DNA of 14,675 nucleotides, taken from an uncultured Thermoanaerobacterales bacterium (GTDB lineage: Bacteria > Bacillota > Clostridia > Christensenellales > UBA1242). The DNA lies in NCBI GenBank assembly GCA_949840475.1, contig CATKXA010000014.1, positions 1-14,675 on the forward strand, in the 5' to 3' direction. Below, one piece after another: positions 7,875 to 14,218 of this stretch (position 1 is its first letter; every line of letters begins with the position of its first letter). The notes beneath the pieces were generated by a model. That model was not told the origin of the DNA, did no database searches, and saw only the letters and a list, made by a program, of their open reading frames with translations. The position numbers and the translations under genes were made by a program.

Positions 7875-8393
7875 TTACTTCTTAGATTTTTTAGTGCTAG
7901 ACTTTTTTGGATAACCACTTGCCTTTAAAGACTCTTCAGTTGATGGCTCAGTTGCTATTTGCTCTTCACTTTGCTCGTTATTTTTTTCATCAACCTTTTC
8001 ATTTTCTTTTTCGCTTTCTTTTTTAGTTTCTTTTGGCATAGATTCAACGTGAGTTGTATGAAGAACTTCTCCTACTGCCCTCATGTCAAACTCCATAGTT
8101 GTTTTTGCATTCTTTGCACCAGTTTCCAAAATAAAAGTTCTTTGACCATCTTTCTCAGTGATTTTAGTAACTCTACCAACAACACCGCCTATGGTTCTAA
8201 TAGTGTCACCAACGTGTACATTATTAATCATTTGGTCATACTCTTTCATTCTTCTTTTATTTGTTATAGCTGGAATAACAAGCATTGCAATAACCAAAAC
8301 AATTAATACAACATAAATCCACCATGAAGTTCCTGTGCCAGCTTTGTTTGCAGTGTCTGTTCCTGCGTTTTCAAGCAATAAATTTAAAAACAT
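7875..8393 (-). CDS. yajC: Preprotein translocase subunit YajC
   Basis: Small membrane protein that associates with SecDF. The 172 residues have a short external N-terminus, one membrane helix (about 24-42), and the conserved YajC core with RRMKEYDQMINNVHVGDTI and GGVVGRV (about 47-74). From about 112 onward there is a long tail rich in lysine and glutamate, ending in a serine/lysine-rich stretch. The core alone accounts for the usual 85-110 residue length, so the tail is an extension, likely cytoplasmic and disordered. AGGAG lies just upstream of the ATG at 8393. It is downstream of tgt with a 106-nt gap and a possible promoter, and ends at the bidirectional terminator. Confidence 0.93.
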   Translation of the reverse strand: MFLNLLLENAGTDTANKAGTGTSWWIYVVLIVLVIAMLVIPAITNKRRMKEYDQMINNVHVGDTIRTIGGVVGRVTKITEKDGQRTFILETGAKNAKTTMEFDMRAVGEVLHTTHVESMPKETKKESEKENEKVDEKNNEQSEEQIATEPSTEESLKASGYPKKSSTKKSKK

Positions 8394-8423
8394 TTTTTTC
8401 TCCTCAAATCTTTAATTTGTGTT

Positions 8424-8453
8424 AGTGTAACATGCAAGCATTAATTGTCGCAA
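8424..8453 (-). promoter_or_regulatory. Possible promoter for yajC
   Basis: On the minus strand TTGCGA (8453-8448) and TACACT (8429-8424) are 18 nt apart, and the -10 is preceded by TGT, giving an extended -10. Both hexamers are only partial matches, so confidence is moderate. No convincing terminator separates tgt from yajC. Confidence 0.4.
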
Positions 8454-8499
8454 GTAAATTTTTGTAAAAATATACAAATTAAACTATTATTATGCGAAT

Positions 8500-9618
8500 T
8501 TATTTATCATAGCCTGTTTTTTTATAAAACTCATCTCTAAATTCAAGAAGCCTATCTTGTCTGATTGCATCTTTAATTTGCTCCATAAGATGAATTAAAT
8601 ATCTTAAGTTGTGAATGCTAAGAAGCTGACTTCCAAGTATCTCGTCAACGTTAAACAAGTGACGCAAATACGCTTTAGTGAAATTCTTGCACGCATAGCA
8701 ATCACATTCATCATCTAGCGGAGTAAAGTCCTCTTTGTACTTACCATTTTTGACAACAACTTTACCCTTTGATGTAAATGCAGTACCATTTCGAGCAATC
8801 CTTGTTGGAAGCACACAGTCAAACATATCAATGCCACGAATGACACCCTCAACTAAACAGTCAGGACTTCCTACCCCCATTAAGTATCTAACCTTGTCCT
8901 CAGGATAGTTAGGGGCAAGCACATCAAGCATTTCATACATGGTTTCTTTAGGTTCACCAACAGACAATCCACCTATAGAAAAACCAACTTTTGCATAAGG
9001 CAAAATATCGTTTAGTGCTTTAAGCCTCAAGTCTTTGAACATGTTTCCTTGAACTATTGGGAACAAAAGCTGATTGTCGTTTTTATGATAGTTATAACAT
9101 CTAACCAGCCAGTTTTGCGTTCTCTCTAGTGCTTTTCTCGCGTACTCATAGCTAACGCCCGCATTTGAGCATTCGTCAAATGCCATGATAATATCCGACC
9201 CAAGCTTGTTTTGAATATCAATAGATTTTTCTGGTGTAAAAAAGTGCGAAGAACCATCTAGGTGCGACTTAAAAGTTACACCATCATCAGTAATATCGTT
9301 GAGCTTTGCAAGTGAAAAAACTTGGAAACCGCCACTATCTGTCAAAATAGGTTTATTATAGTTCATAAACTTATGACAACCGCCAGCTTTTTTTACAAGC
9401 TCTTCGCCCGGTCTTAAATATAGATGATAAGTGTTGTTTAAAATTATTTGTGCACCTATCTCATCTAGCTCTCTAGGCTCAACAGCTTTAACAGACGCCC
9501 TTGTTCCAACAGGCATAAAAACAGGTGTTTCTATAACCCCGTGTGGCGTTTTTAACTCGCCTATCCTAGCAAATGTTTTTGTGGATTTTTCCTTTATCTT
9601 AAACTCAAATTTTTCCAT
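8500..9618 (-). CDS. tgt: Queuine/preQ1 tRNA-guanine transglycosylase
   Basis: Exchanges guanine at position 34 of tRNAs with GUN anticodons for preQ1, the first tRNA-bound step of queuosine synthesis in bacteria. The 372 residues form the complete TIM-barrel enzyme: TDSGGFQVFSL with D94 (general acid/base), GGLSVGEP (216-223), FDCVLPTRIARNGTAF with nucleophile D267, and zinc ligands C305, C307, C310 and H336. The ribosome binding site is weak (AAGAG, about 7 nt before the ATG at 9618). The next enzyme of the pathway, queA, lies directly upstream. No preQ1 biosynthesis genes (queCDEF) are in the window. Confidence 0.97.
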   Translation of the reverse strand: MEKFEFKIKEKSTKTFARIGELKTPHGVIETPVFMPVGTRASVKAVEPRELDEIGAQIILNNTYHLYLRPGEELVKKAGGCHKFMNYNKPILTDSGGFQVFSLAKLNDITDDGVTFKSHLDGSSHFFTPEKSIDIQNKLGSDIIMAFDECSNAGVSYEYARKALERTQNWLVRCYNYHKNDNQLLFPIVQGNMFKDLRLKALNDILPYAKVGFSIGGLSVGEPKETMYEMLDVLAPNYPEDKVRYLMGVGSPDCLVEGVIRGIDMFDCVLPTRIARNGTAFTSKGKVVVKNGKYKEDFTPLDDECDCYACKNFTKAYLRHLFNVDEILGSQLLSIHNLRYLIHLMEQIKDAIRQDRLLEFRDEFYKKTGYDK

Positions 9619-9716
9619 ATATTTTCTCTTATTTCATTTCTCTTGTTTACTAATTTTTTATTAAAACTTGTGTTTTTATCTAATTTTATATCTTTACAAT
9701 GCAAATTTTGCGTTTT

Positions 9717-10745
9717 TTAATAAATAAACATTGCATCTCCAAAGCTAAAAAATCTATACTTTTCTTTGACAGCTAAATTGTAAATATTTAGCACTTCATC
9801 TTTTGACGCAAACGCACTAACAAGCATAATAAGCGTGCTTTCAGGCAAGTGGAAATTTGTGATTAACGCATCAACAAATTTAAACTGATAACCTGGATAA
9901 ATAAAAATATTTGTTTCCTTATCTACAGGCTCAATTTGTGAAGCTTTTATTGCAGCACTTTCCAACGTTCTAACAGTAGTTGTACCAACAGCAATTATTC
10001 TCTTGCCCTGCTTTTTATATTCGTTCAACCTCTCAGCTGTTTCATTGTCAATCTTTATTCTTTCGCTGTGCATGTGGTGATTTTCGACATTATCTACAGC
10101 TACAGGTCTAAATGTTCCAAGCCCAACCTCTAACAGCACCTCTTCAATAATAACACCCTTTTGTTTAATTTTTTCAAGCAACCCGCTTGTAAAGTGAAGC
10201 CCTGCTGTAGGTGCTGCACTAGACCCCTCAATCTTTGAATAAACAGTCTGATATCTTTCTTTATTTGCAAGCTTTTGTCTAATGTATGGTGGCAATGGCA
10301 TTTCGCCTAACTTGTCAAGCTCCTCTTCAATAGTTCCTTTATTTATTATAAGCTCAATTTTTTTGCCACCAATCTCTTCAATATCTTCAAGTACTTTAAC
10401 TTTTAGATTGTCTGAGATTTTAATTATGCTACCAACCTTTGCTTTTTTACCAGGTTTTGCTAAAGCTTCATATGTGTTTAGATTAATTCTTTTTAGCAAC
10501 AAAAATTCAATCTTAGCCTTTGTATCTTCTTTTTCGCCAAAAATTCTCGCCGGGATTACTCTAGTGTTATTTACGACCAAAACATCATTATCTGTTAGCA
10601 AATCTATAATGTCACTAAAATGCTTATGTTCAATTTTTTTATCCTTCTTGCTGTACACCAAAAGCCTAGAACTATCTCGTGGTTCTACTGGGAATTGTGC
10701 AATTAATTCTTCTGGTAAGTTGTAAAAAAAATCTGATGTATTCAT
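9717..10745 (-). CDS. queA: S-adenosylmethionine:tRNA ribosyltransferase-isomerase
   Basis: Transfers and isomerises the ribosyl group of S-adenosylmethionine onto preQ1-modified tRNA, giving epoxyqueuosine. The 342 residues match the usual family length. Motifs seen: FPVEPRDSSRLLV (18-30), NNTRVIPAR (59-67), SSAAPTAGLHFT (175-186), LLEVGLGTFRPV (204-215), HHMHSE (223-228), TNFHLPESTLIMLVSAF (296-312) and RFFSFGDAMFIY (331-342). AAAGGA lies 5 nt before the ATG at 10745. It sits between ruvB (80-nt gap) and tgt (98-nt gap), with no clear terminator in either gap, so co-transcription from the ruvC promoter is likely. Confidence 0.97.
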   Translation of the reverse strand: MNTSDFFYNLPEELIAQFPVEPRDSSRLLVYSKKDKKIEHKHFSDIIDLLTDNDVLVVNNTRVIPARIFGEKEDTKAKIEFLLLKRINLNTYEALAKPGKKAKVGSIIKISDNLKVKVLEDIEEIGGKKIELIINKGTIEEELDKLGEMPLPPYIRQKLANKERYQTVYSKIEGSSAAPTAGLHFTSGLLEKIKQKGVIIEEVLLEVGLGTFRPVAVDNVENHHMHSERIKIDNETAERLNEYKKQGKRIIAVGTTTVRTLESAAIKASQIEPVDKETNIFIYPGYQFKFVDALITNFHLPESTLIMLVSAFASKDEVLNIYNLAVKEKYRFFSFGDAMFIY

Positions 10746-10825
10746 ATTATCCTTTTAATTGACTTTTAATTAAAAAACGCAAAAAGACGTTCTAAATAGC
10801 GAAAAAACAAAGCAAATAGTCTATT

Positions 10826-11863
10826 TTAAAATTTATTTTGATAATTTTTGCCCATGTGCTTATATGCAAGCTCTAGCGGAATTCTACCTCTTGGAGTTCT
10901 CGCAATGAAGCCTATTTGCATCAAATATGGTTCATAAACATCTTCTATTGTTGTTGCTTCCTCGCCAGTTGCTGCAGCGATAGTATCCACGCCCACTGCC
11001 CTTCCGCCAAATTTATCTATCATGACGCTGAGTATGTTTCTGTCAACATTGTCAAGCCCGAGTTCGTCAATTTCCATTGCGTCAAGCGCAAGCTTGGCTG
11101 AAGCAATATCTATTTTTCCATCGCCTTTAATTTCAGCAAAGTCACGAACCCTTCTTAAGATTCTATTTGCTATTCTTGGAGTTCCTCTACTCCTCTTTGC
11201 AATTTCCAAGCTAGCATCTTCGTCAATCTTGCTACCCAAAATTTTAGCTGAACGTTTTACAATGCTTGCTAGTTCTTTAGGACTATAAATTTCTAGCCTA
11301 CAAATTACACCAAACCTATCTCTAAGTGGTCCAGTGAGCATTCCAGCTTTTGTTGTAGCACCAATTAGTGTAAACTTAGGCAAAGTTATTCTAACTGACC
11401 TGGCAGACGGACCTTCGCCAACCATAAAATCAAGTGCATAGTCTTCCATCGCAGGATACAAAATTTCTTCCACTTTATGATTAAGCCTATGTATTTCGTC
11501 AATAAACAATACATCGTTTTCGTTAAGCTTAGTTAAAATCGCAGCAAGGTCACTAGCCTTTTCAATAGCAGGGCCACTTGTCAAGCTCATTTGAACACCA
11601 AGCTCATTTGCAATGACCGAGCTAAGCGTAGTTTTACCAAGCCCCGGAGGTCCATATAAAAGAACATGGTCAAGTGCTTCAGACCTTTTTTTAGCAGCAG
11701 CAATATATATCTTTAAGTTTTCTTTAACTTTAGTTTGACCAACATATTCTTGCATGGTTTTAGGACGAAGTGAAACTTCTAGTTCCTCGTCGCCATCTAT
11801 TTCACGAACGCTCACAATTCTATTCTCTTGAGCTTCTTTATAGCTTGTAAAATTCTCTTCCAT
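10826..11863 (-). CDS. ruvB: Holliday junction branch migration ATPase RuvB
   Basis: Hexameric AAA+ motor that drives branch migration of Holliday junctions together with RuvA. The 345 residues contain Walker A GPPGLGKT (71-78), Walker B FIDEIH (120-125), sensor 1 IGATTKAGML (167-176), GPLRDRFG (178-185) with the arginine finger among R181/R183, and a C-terminal winged-helix domain ending in TPRGR (323-327). The ribosome binding site AGAGGT overlaps the ruvA stop codon, and only 9 nt separate the genes. Confidence 0.98.
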   Translation of the reverse strand: MEENFTSYKEAQENRIVSVREIDGDEELEVSLRPKTMQEYVGQTKVKENLKIYIAAAKKRSEALDHVLLYGPPGLGKTTLSSVIANELGVQMSLTSGPAIEKASDLAAILTKLNENDVLFIDEIHRLNHKVEEILYPAMEDYALDFMVGEGPSARSVRITLPKFTLIGATTKAGMLTGPLRDRFGVICRLEIYSPKELASIVKRSAKILGSKIDEDASLEIAKRSRGTPRIANRILRRVRDFAEIKGDGKIDIASAKLALDAMEIDELGLDNVDRNILSVMIDKFGGRAVGVDTIAAATGEEATTIEDVYEPYLMQIGFIARTPRGRIPLELAYKHMGKNYQNKF

Positions 11864-11872
11864 TATTTACCT

Positions 11873-12466
11873 CTATAAGCATTTTCTAACAATTTCATCG
11901 GCCTTATCTTGGCTCGATGCTTTCGCCTTAACAAGCTCGGTAGCGTAGTCTTTTTTTATACCAAGGTTAGTTAGTATTTCTATAGCGTCAGTCATTTCTC
12001 TCGTTAAACTAGTATCAATTACTTGCATTTTAACGCTATTTGTGGCTGAATTTGCGATTTTAATATTTTGGTCTACTTTTTCTTTGAGCTCAAGAACTAT
12101 TCTTTCTGCCGTCTTTTTGCCAAGTCCTTTAATCTTAGTTAAAACTCCTACTTCCTTGTTTACAACAGCACTTGCCAGCGTTGTTGGCTGAGTAGCAGAT
12201 AGTATATTTATTGCCAATTTTGGTCCAATTCCAGAAACAGAAATAAGATTTATAAACATCTTTTTTTCGGCTATATCCGAAAAACCAAACAAACTAATTC
12301 CGTCTTCTTTTACGTGCATATATGTATATACTTTTTGATTTCCGTCCTTGTTTAAGTTATAAATTGTGTTTGAGGAACAATTAACTTCAAAGCTGACAGC
12401 CCCAGTGTCAACAGCAATTACATTTTCATCAATTACAGATATTTTTCCAGTCAACGAATAAAACAT
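11873..12466 (-). CDS. ruvA: Holliday junction DNA helicase subunit RuvA
   Basis: Tetrameric protein that binds the four-way junction and loads RuvB. The 197 residues have an N-terminal OB domain (about 1-63) with acidic-pin residues E54/D55, two helix-hairpin-helix motifs, VSGIGPKLA (77-85) and IKGLGKKTA (112-120), and a C-terminal RuvB-contacting domain (about 150-197). AAGGAAA lies upstream of the ATG at 12466, and the gap from ruvC is 11 nt, so the genes form one operon. Confidence 0.97.
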   Translation of the reverse strand: MFYSLTGKISVIDENVIAVDTGAVSFEVNCSSNTIYNLNKDGNQKVYTYMHVKEDGISLFGFSDIAEKKMFINLISVSGIGPKLAINILSATQPTTLASAVVNKEVGVLTKIKGLGKKTAERIVLELKEKVDQNIKIANSATNSVKMQVIDTSLTREMTDAIEILTNLGIKKDYATELVKAKASSQDKADEIVRKCL

Positions 12467-12477
12467 TTTACTTTCCT

Positions 12478-12981
12478 TTATTTAAACATACTATTATTTT
12501 TTAAACTATTATTTGTTTGAGCATGAGTTAAGGCAATGGCAAGAGCATCCGCAGCATCATCAGGCTTTGGAATCACTTTCAAATTCAACAGCATCTTTGT
12601 CATGTACTGAACCTGACGTTTTTCCGCCTTACCTGTGCCAGTTATCGCCTGCTTGATTTGTATTGGAGTATATTCATAAAGCTTACCACATTCTTGTACA
12701 GCTGTACAAATAATAACACCTCTAGCTTCTGCAACAGCAATACCAGTTGTAGTATTGGTGTTGAAGAACAATTCTTCAACAGCAACAGCTTCTGGTTTGT
12801 ATTTTTTGATCAAAGCTTTCATTCCGTCTTGAATGAGAGCAAGTCTGGTTGGAAAAGCCTCTGTTTTATGCGTTTCGATAGCTCCGTAGTCAACAAGCGA
12901 GCATTTGCCTGTTTTAATATCTTTGTCTATAACTCCATATCCAACAATAGCATAACCCGGGTCAATTCCTAAAATAATCAT
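12478..12981 (-). CDS. ruvC: Crossover junction endodeoxyribonuclease RuvC
   Basis: Dimeric resolvase that nicks Holliday junctions. The 167 residues carry the RNase-H-like catalytic set: D7 (GIDPG), E69 (VAVEEL), and D142 and D145 in DDAADALAIA. Length is normal for the family. AGAGG lies 6 nt before the ATG at 12981. First gene of the ruvCAB(-queA-tgt) operon, with its own promoter directly upstream. Confidence 0.97.
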   Translation of the reverse strand: MIILGIDPGYAIVGYGVIDKDIKTGKCSLVDYGAIETHKTEAFPTRLALIQDGMKALIKKYKPEAVAVEELFFNTNTTTGIAVAEARGVIICTAVQECGKLYEYTPIQIKQAITGTGKAEKRQVQYMTKMLLNLKVIPKPDDAADALAIALTHAQTNNSLKNNSMFK

Positions 12982-12997
12982 ACATTACCTCTTAAAT

Positions 12998-13026
12998 ATA
13001 ATATATTTAATTAATATATAAGTCAA
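12998..13026 (-). promoter_or_regulatory. Sigma-A-type promoter for the ruvCAB operon
   Basis: On the minus strand TTGACT (13026-13021) and TATTAT (13003-12998) are exactly 17 nt apart. The predicted start, near 12991, falls at the ribosome binding site, so the leader would be only about 10 nt. No LexA-like site was recognised. Confidence 0.7.
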
Positions 13027-13081
13027 ATGTTTTAAAAAACTCACTAAAAAACAGCAAATTTAACCACATATATAAACTCTA

Positions 13082-13123
13082 TTACACAAGTCCCCACAAA
13101 CCTTTTAAGATAAGATTTACATA
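13082..13123. repeat. Partial, diverged copy of the ~140-bp repeat
   Basis: This stretch (TTACACAAG...TTACATAC) matches the middle of the repeat unit (compare 13291-13336) with a 3-nt deletion and a few substitutions. It joins directly to the first complete copy at TACCAC, so the terminator half is missing. The remaining part of the gap, 13027-13081, is AT-rich with nothing recognisable. Confidence 0.7.
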
Positions 13124-13261
13124 CCACTATTTCAGGGTTTAGTTTATGTTTTACTCAAGACTATCCCCAAATCTTTTTAAGACAAGATTTGCATACTAGA
13201 GCAAGAAACAAAAAAATCTAGGCACGGGTTATATTGACATATTACCCTGTCTAGATTATAT
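13122..13261. repeat. Tandem repeat unit, copy 1 (140 bp)
   Basis: Begins TACCACTATTTCAGGGTT and repeats at 13262 with a period of 140 bases. Compared with copy 2 there are 10 substitutions, all in the first ~62 bases; the remaining ~75 bases, which include the terminator hairpin, differ only by one A in an A-run. The unit contains a 17-codon open frame (13146-13199, plus strand). Confidence 0.9.
13208..13257 (-). terminator. Intrinsic terminator in repeat copy 1
   Basis: AATCTAG (13215-13221) pairs with CTAGATT (13251-13257). The stem continues through GCA/TGT and GGGT/ACCC with one bulge, giving about 14 pairs around a 14-nt loop. On the minus strand the hairpin is followed by a T-run (the A-run at 13210-13216). 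It would act as a back-up terminator for rpsU read-through. On the plus strand the T-run is short, so termination there is doubtful. Confidence 0.75.
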
Positions 13262-13262
13262 T
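13234..13262 (+). promoter_or_regulatory. Near-consensus plus-strand promoter at the repeat junction
   Basis: Perfect TTGACA (13234-13239), exactly 17 nt, then TATATT (13257-13262), one base from consensus. The -35 lies in the loop of the copy 1 hairpin, and the -10 is made by the junction with copy 2. In copy 2 the same -35 (13375-13380) is followed by TTTTTG where the -10 should be, so only this one looks active. Expected start is near 13269. Confidence 0.5.
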
Positions 13263-13401
13263 ACCACTATTTCAGGGTTCAGTTTATGTTTTACACAAGG
13301 CTAAGCCACAAACCTTTTAAGGCAAGATTTGCATACTAGAGCAAGAAACAAAAAAAATCTAGGCACGGGTTATATTGACATATTACCCTGTCTAGATTTT
13401 T
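13262..13401. repeat. Tandem repeat unit, copy 2
   Basis: Second complete unit, starting TACCACTATTTCAGGGTT. It contains the 17-codon frame at 13286-13339 and the longer form of the terminator hairpin. Its 3' end passes into a unique sequence (13403-13442) that is an inverted copy of part of the unit. Confidence 0.9.
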
Positions 13402-13402
13402 T
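13269..13402 (+). other. Candidate small plus-strand transcript with a 17-codon frame
   Basis: Downstream of the promoter at 13234-13262 come AGGG (13274-13277), an ATG at 13286, a 17-codon frame (MFYTRLSHKPFKARFAY) ending at 13339, and then the copy 2 hairpin with a T-run on this strand. Copy 1 encodes the related MFYSRLSPNLFKTRFAY. The parts are in the right order for a ~130-nt transcript, either a small RNA or a very short peptide gene. The peptide is basic and matches nothing I recognise. The frame may be open by chance, so this is a hypothesis. Confidence 0.25.
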
Positions 13403-13442
13403 GCAGATTTCTGAACTATAGTGTGCGAAGCTTGCCTTAAAA
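13315..13442. repeat. Long imperfect palindrome around the rpsU terminator
   Basis: TTTTAAGGCAAG (13315-13326) is a perfect inverted match of CTTGCCTTAAAA (13431-13442). The pairing continues inward for 12 more positions with 9 matches (to 13338 and 13419). The terminator hairpin sits at the centre. The whole 128-bp stretch can fold as one long interrupted hairpin on either strand. Confidence 0.75.
13350..13402. terminator. Main terminator of rpsU, in repeat copy 2
   Basis: Perfect 11-bp arms AAAAAATCTAG (13352-13362) and CTAGATTTTTT (13392-13402), extended by GCA/TGT and GGGT/ACCC with one bulge to about 18 pairs, with a 14-nt loop. It has T-runs on both strands, so it can stop rpsU transcripts from the right and plus-strand transcripts from the left. 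It starts about 48 nt after the rpsU stop. Confidence 0.88.
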
Positions 13443-13449
13443 ACTGAAA

Positions 13450-13629
13450 TTAGTTTTTGCGACTCCTCTTCTGAGCAGCTTCCGACTTCTTCTTACGTTT
13501 AACGCTTGGCTTAACATAAGCTTCTTTTTTACGAATATCGCCTATGATACCATCTTTTTGGCATTTACGTTTAAATCTTTTAATAGCACTTTCTAAACTT
13601 TCGTTCTCGCCTACTTTAACGGTTGACAT
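13450..13629 (-). CDS. rpsU: 30S ribosomal protein S21
   Basis: Small basic ribosomal protein that takes part in translation initiation. The 59 residues begin MSTVKVGENESLESAIKRFK and end in a lysine/arginine-rich tail, matching the usual ~58-residue family. The start is the ATG at 13629, 8 nt after AGGAGG (13643-13638). The frame extends 3 codons to a GTG at 13638 that lies within the ribosome binding site and is not used. It has its own promoter, and the tandem terminators in the repeat array follow. The neighbours mtaB and HIT are its usual partners in Bacillota. Confidence 0.96.
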   Translation of the reverse strand: MSTVKVGENESLESAIKRFKRKCQKDGIIGDIRKKEAYVKPSVKRKKKSEAAQKRSRKN

Positions 13630-13669
13630 TGCTTTCACCTCCTCAAAAGAAAAGTTAATTTACTTGAAG

Positions 13670-13699
13670 ATAATAACATTTTTCTTCTACCAAAGTCAA
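13670..13699 (-). promoter_or_regulatory. Sigma-A-type promoter for rpsU
   Basis: On the minus strand TTGACT (13699-13694) and TATTAT (13675-13670) are 18 nt apart, and the -10 is preceded by TGT (extended -10). It lies between the HIT gene stop and the rpsU ribosome binding site and gives a leader of about 35 nt. Confidence 0.7.
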
Positions 13700-13717
13700 T
13701 GGTTTTAACAAAAAAAA

Positions 13718-14110
13718 TCAATCGAGCCTAAACTTAGCCTGAGCTTTTTCAAAGTCCATATTCTCTTGTTTTTTTAGCTCGTTTATAATGTTTACTCCGT
13801 CATCCTTTGTCCTTGGAATAATATGCACATGGAAATGATCCACAAGCTCTCCAACAACAAACAAATTGACACTATCACATCCAACATTATCAACAAAATG
13901 TTTACTGACTTTTTGCACTGCTTGCATAACTTTTTCTAGGTACTTTTTATCCACTTCTAAGATATTTTTAAAATGCACTTTAGGCACTACAAGAGTGTGC
14001 CCAAACACATCCCCCGCAATATCTAAAAATGCATACGCATACTTATCTTCATAAATTTTATAGCTTGGAATTTGTTTATTTACAATTTTACAAAAAACGC
14101 AATCGTTCAT
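13718..14110 (-). CDS. HIT-family nucleotide-binding hydrolase
   Basis: Member of the histidine-triad superfamily, probably hydrolysing a nucleoside phosphoramidate or similar AMP conjugate; the real substrate is unknown. The 130 residues have C4-x2-C7 near the N-terminus, GHTLVVPKVHF (37-47), and the triad HFHVHII (H92, H94, H96) followed by PR. Family members usually have AGQ before the triad; here the matching place reads VGE (86-88), a mild deviation. Length is normal for bacterial HIT proteins with a C-terminal tail. AAGGAG lies about 10 nt before the ATG at 14110. Confidence 0.93.
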   Translation of the reverse strand: MNDCVFCKIVNKQIPSYKIYEDKYAYAFLDIAGDVFGHTLVVPKVHFKNILEVDKKYLEKVMQAVQKVSKHFVDNVGCDSVNLFVVGELVDHFHVHIIPRTKDDGVNIINELKKQENMDFEKAQAKFRLD

Positions 14111-14139
14111 GATAATTTACTCCTTTTTAAAAACTTTTT

Positions 14140-14173
14140 AACAATTTTAAGTTAAAATTGCAGTAAAATTGTT
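14140..14173 (-). repeat. Inverted repeat upstream of the HIT gene
   Basis: AACAATTTTA (14140-14149) and TAAAATTGTT (14164-14173) are perfect 10-bp inverted copies. An extra TAAAATTG at 14153-14160 can pair with the first arm instead. The sequence is almost all A and T and has no T-run, so it is not a terminator. A regulatory role is possible but unproven. Confidence 0.35.
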
Positions 14174-14218
14174 AATAACTTGCAGTTTTTGGCATTTTCT
14201 AATTGATTTTTTCTGCTT

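Noticed and set aside
8461..8480. Hairpin TTTGTA/TACAAA after tgt as a terminator
   Set aside because: Six A/T-rich pairs and no T-run following on the minus strand.
10282..10725. 147-codon plus-strand open frame
   Set aside because: It lies entirely antisense to queA, has no ribosome binding site, and its low-complexity serine/leucine/isoleucine content is typical of a frame opposite a real gene.
10786..10825. Possible terminator between ruvB and queA
   Set aside because: The only stem (AAATA/TATTT) is short and without G-C pairs; the T-rich tract alone is not enough.
13082..13442. Repeat array as a CRISPR
   Set aside because: Only two to three long units, directly adjoining, without short repeats alternating with unique spacers, and no cas genes nearby.
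13439..13460. Small hairpin AAAAACT/AGTTTTT over the rpsU stop codon as the rpsU terminator
   Set aside because: Weak A/T stem inside the coding end; the 18-pair hairpin at 13350-13402 is a far better terminator.
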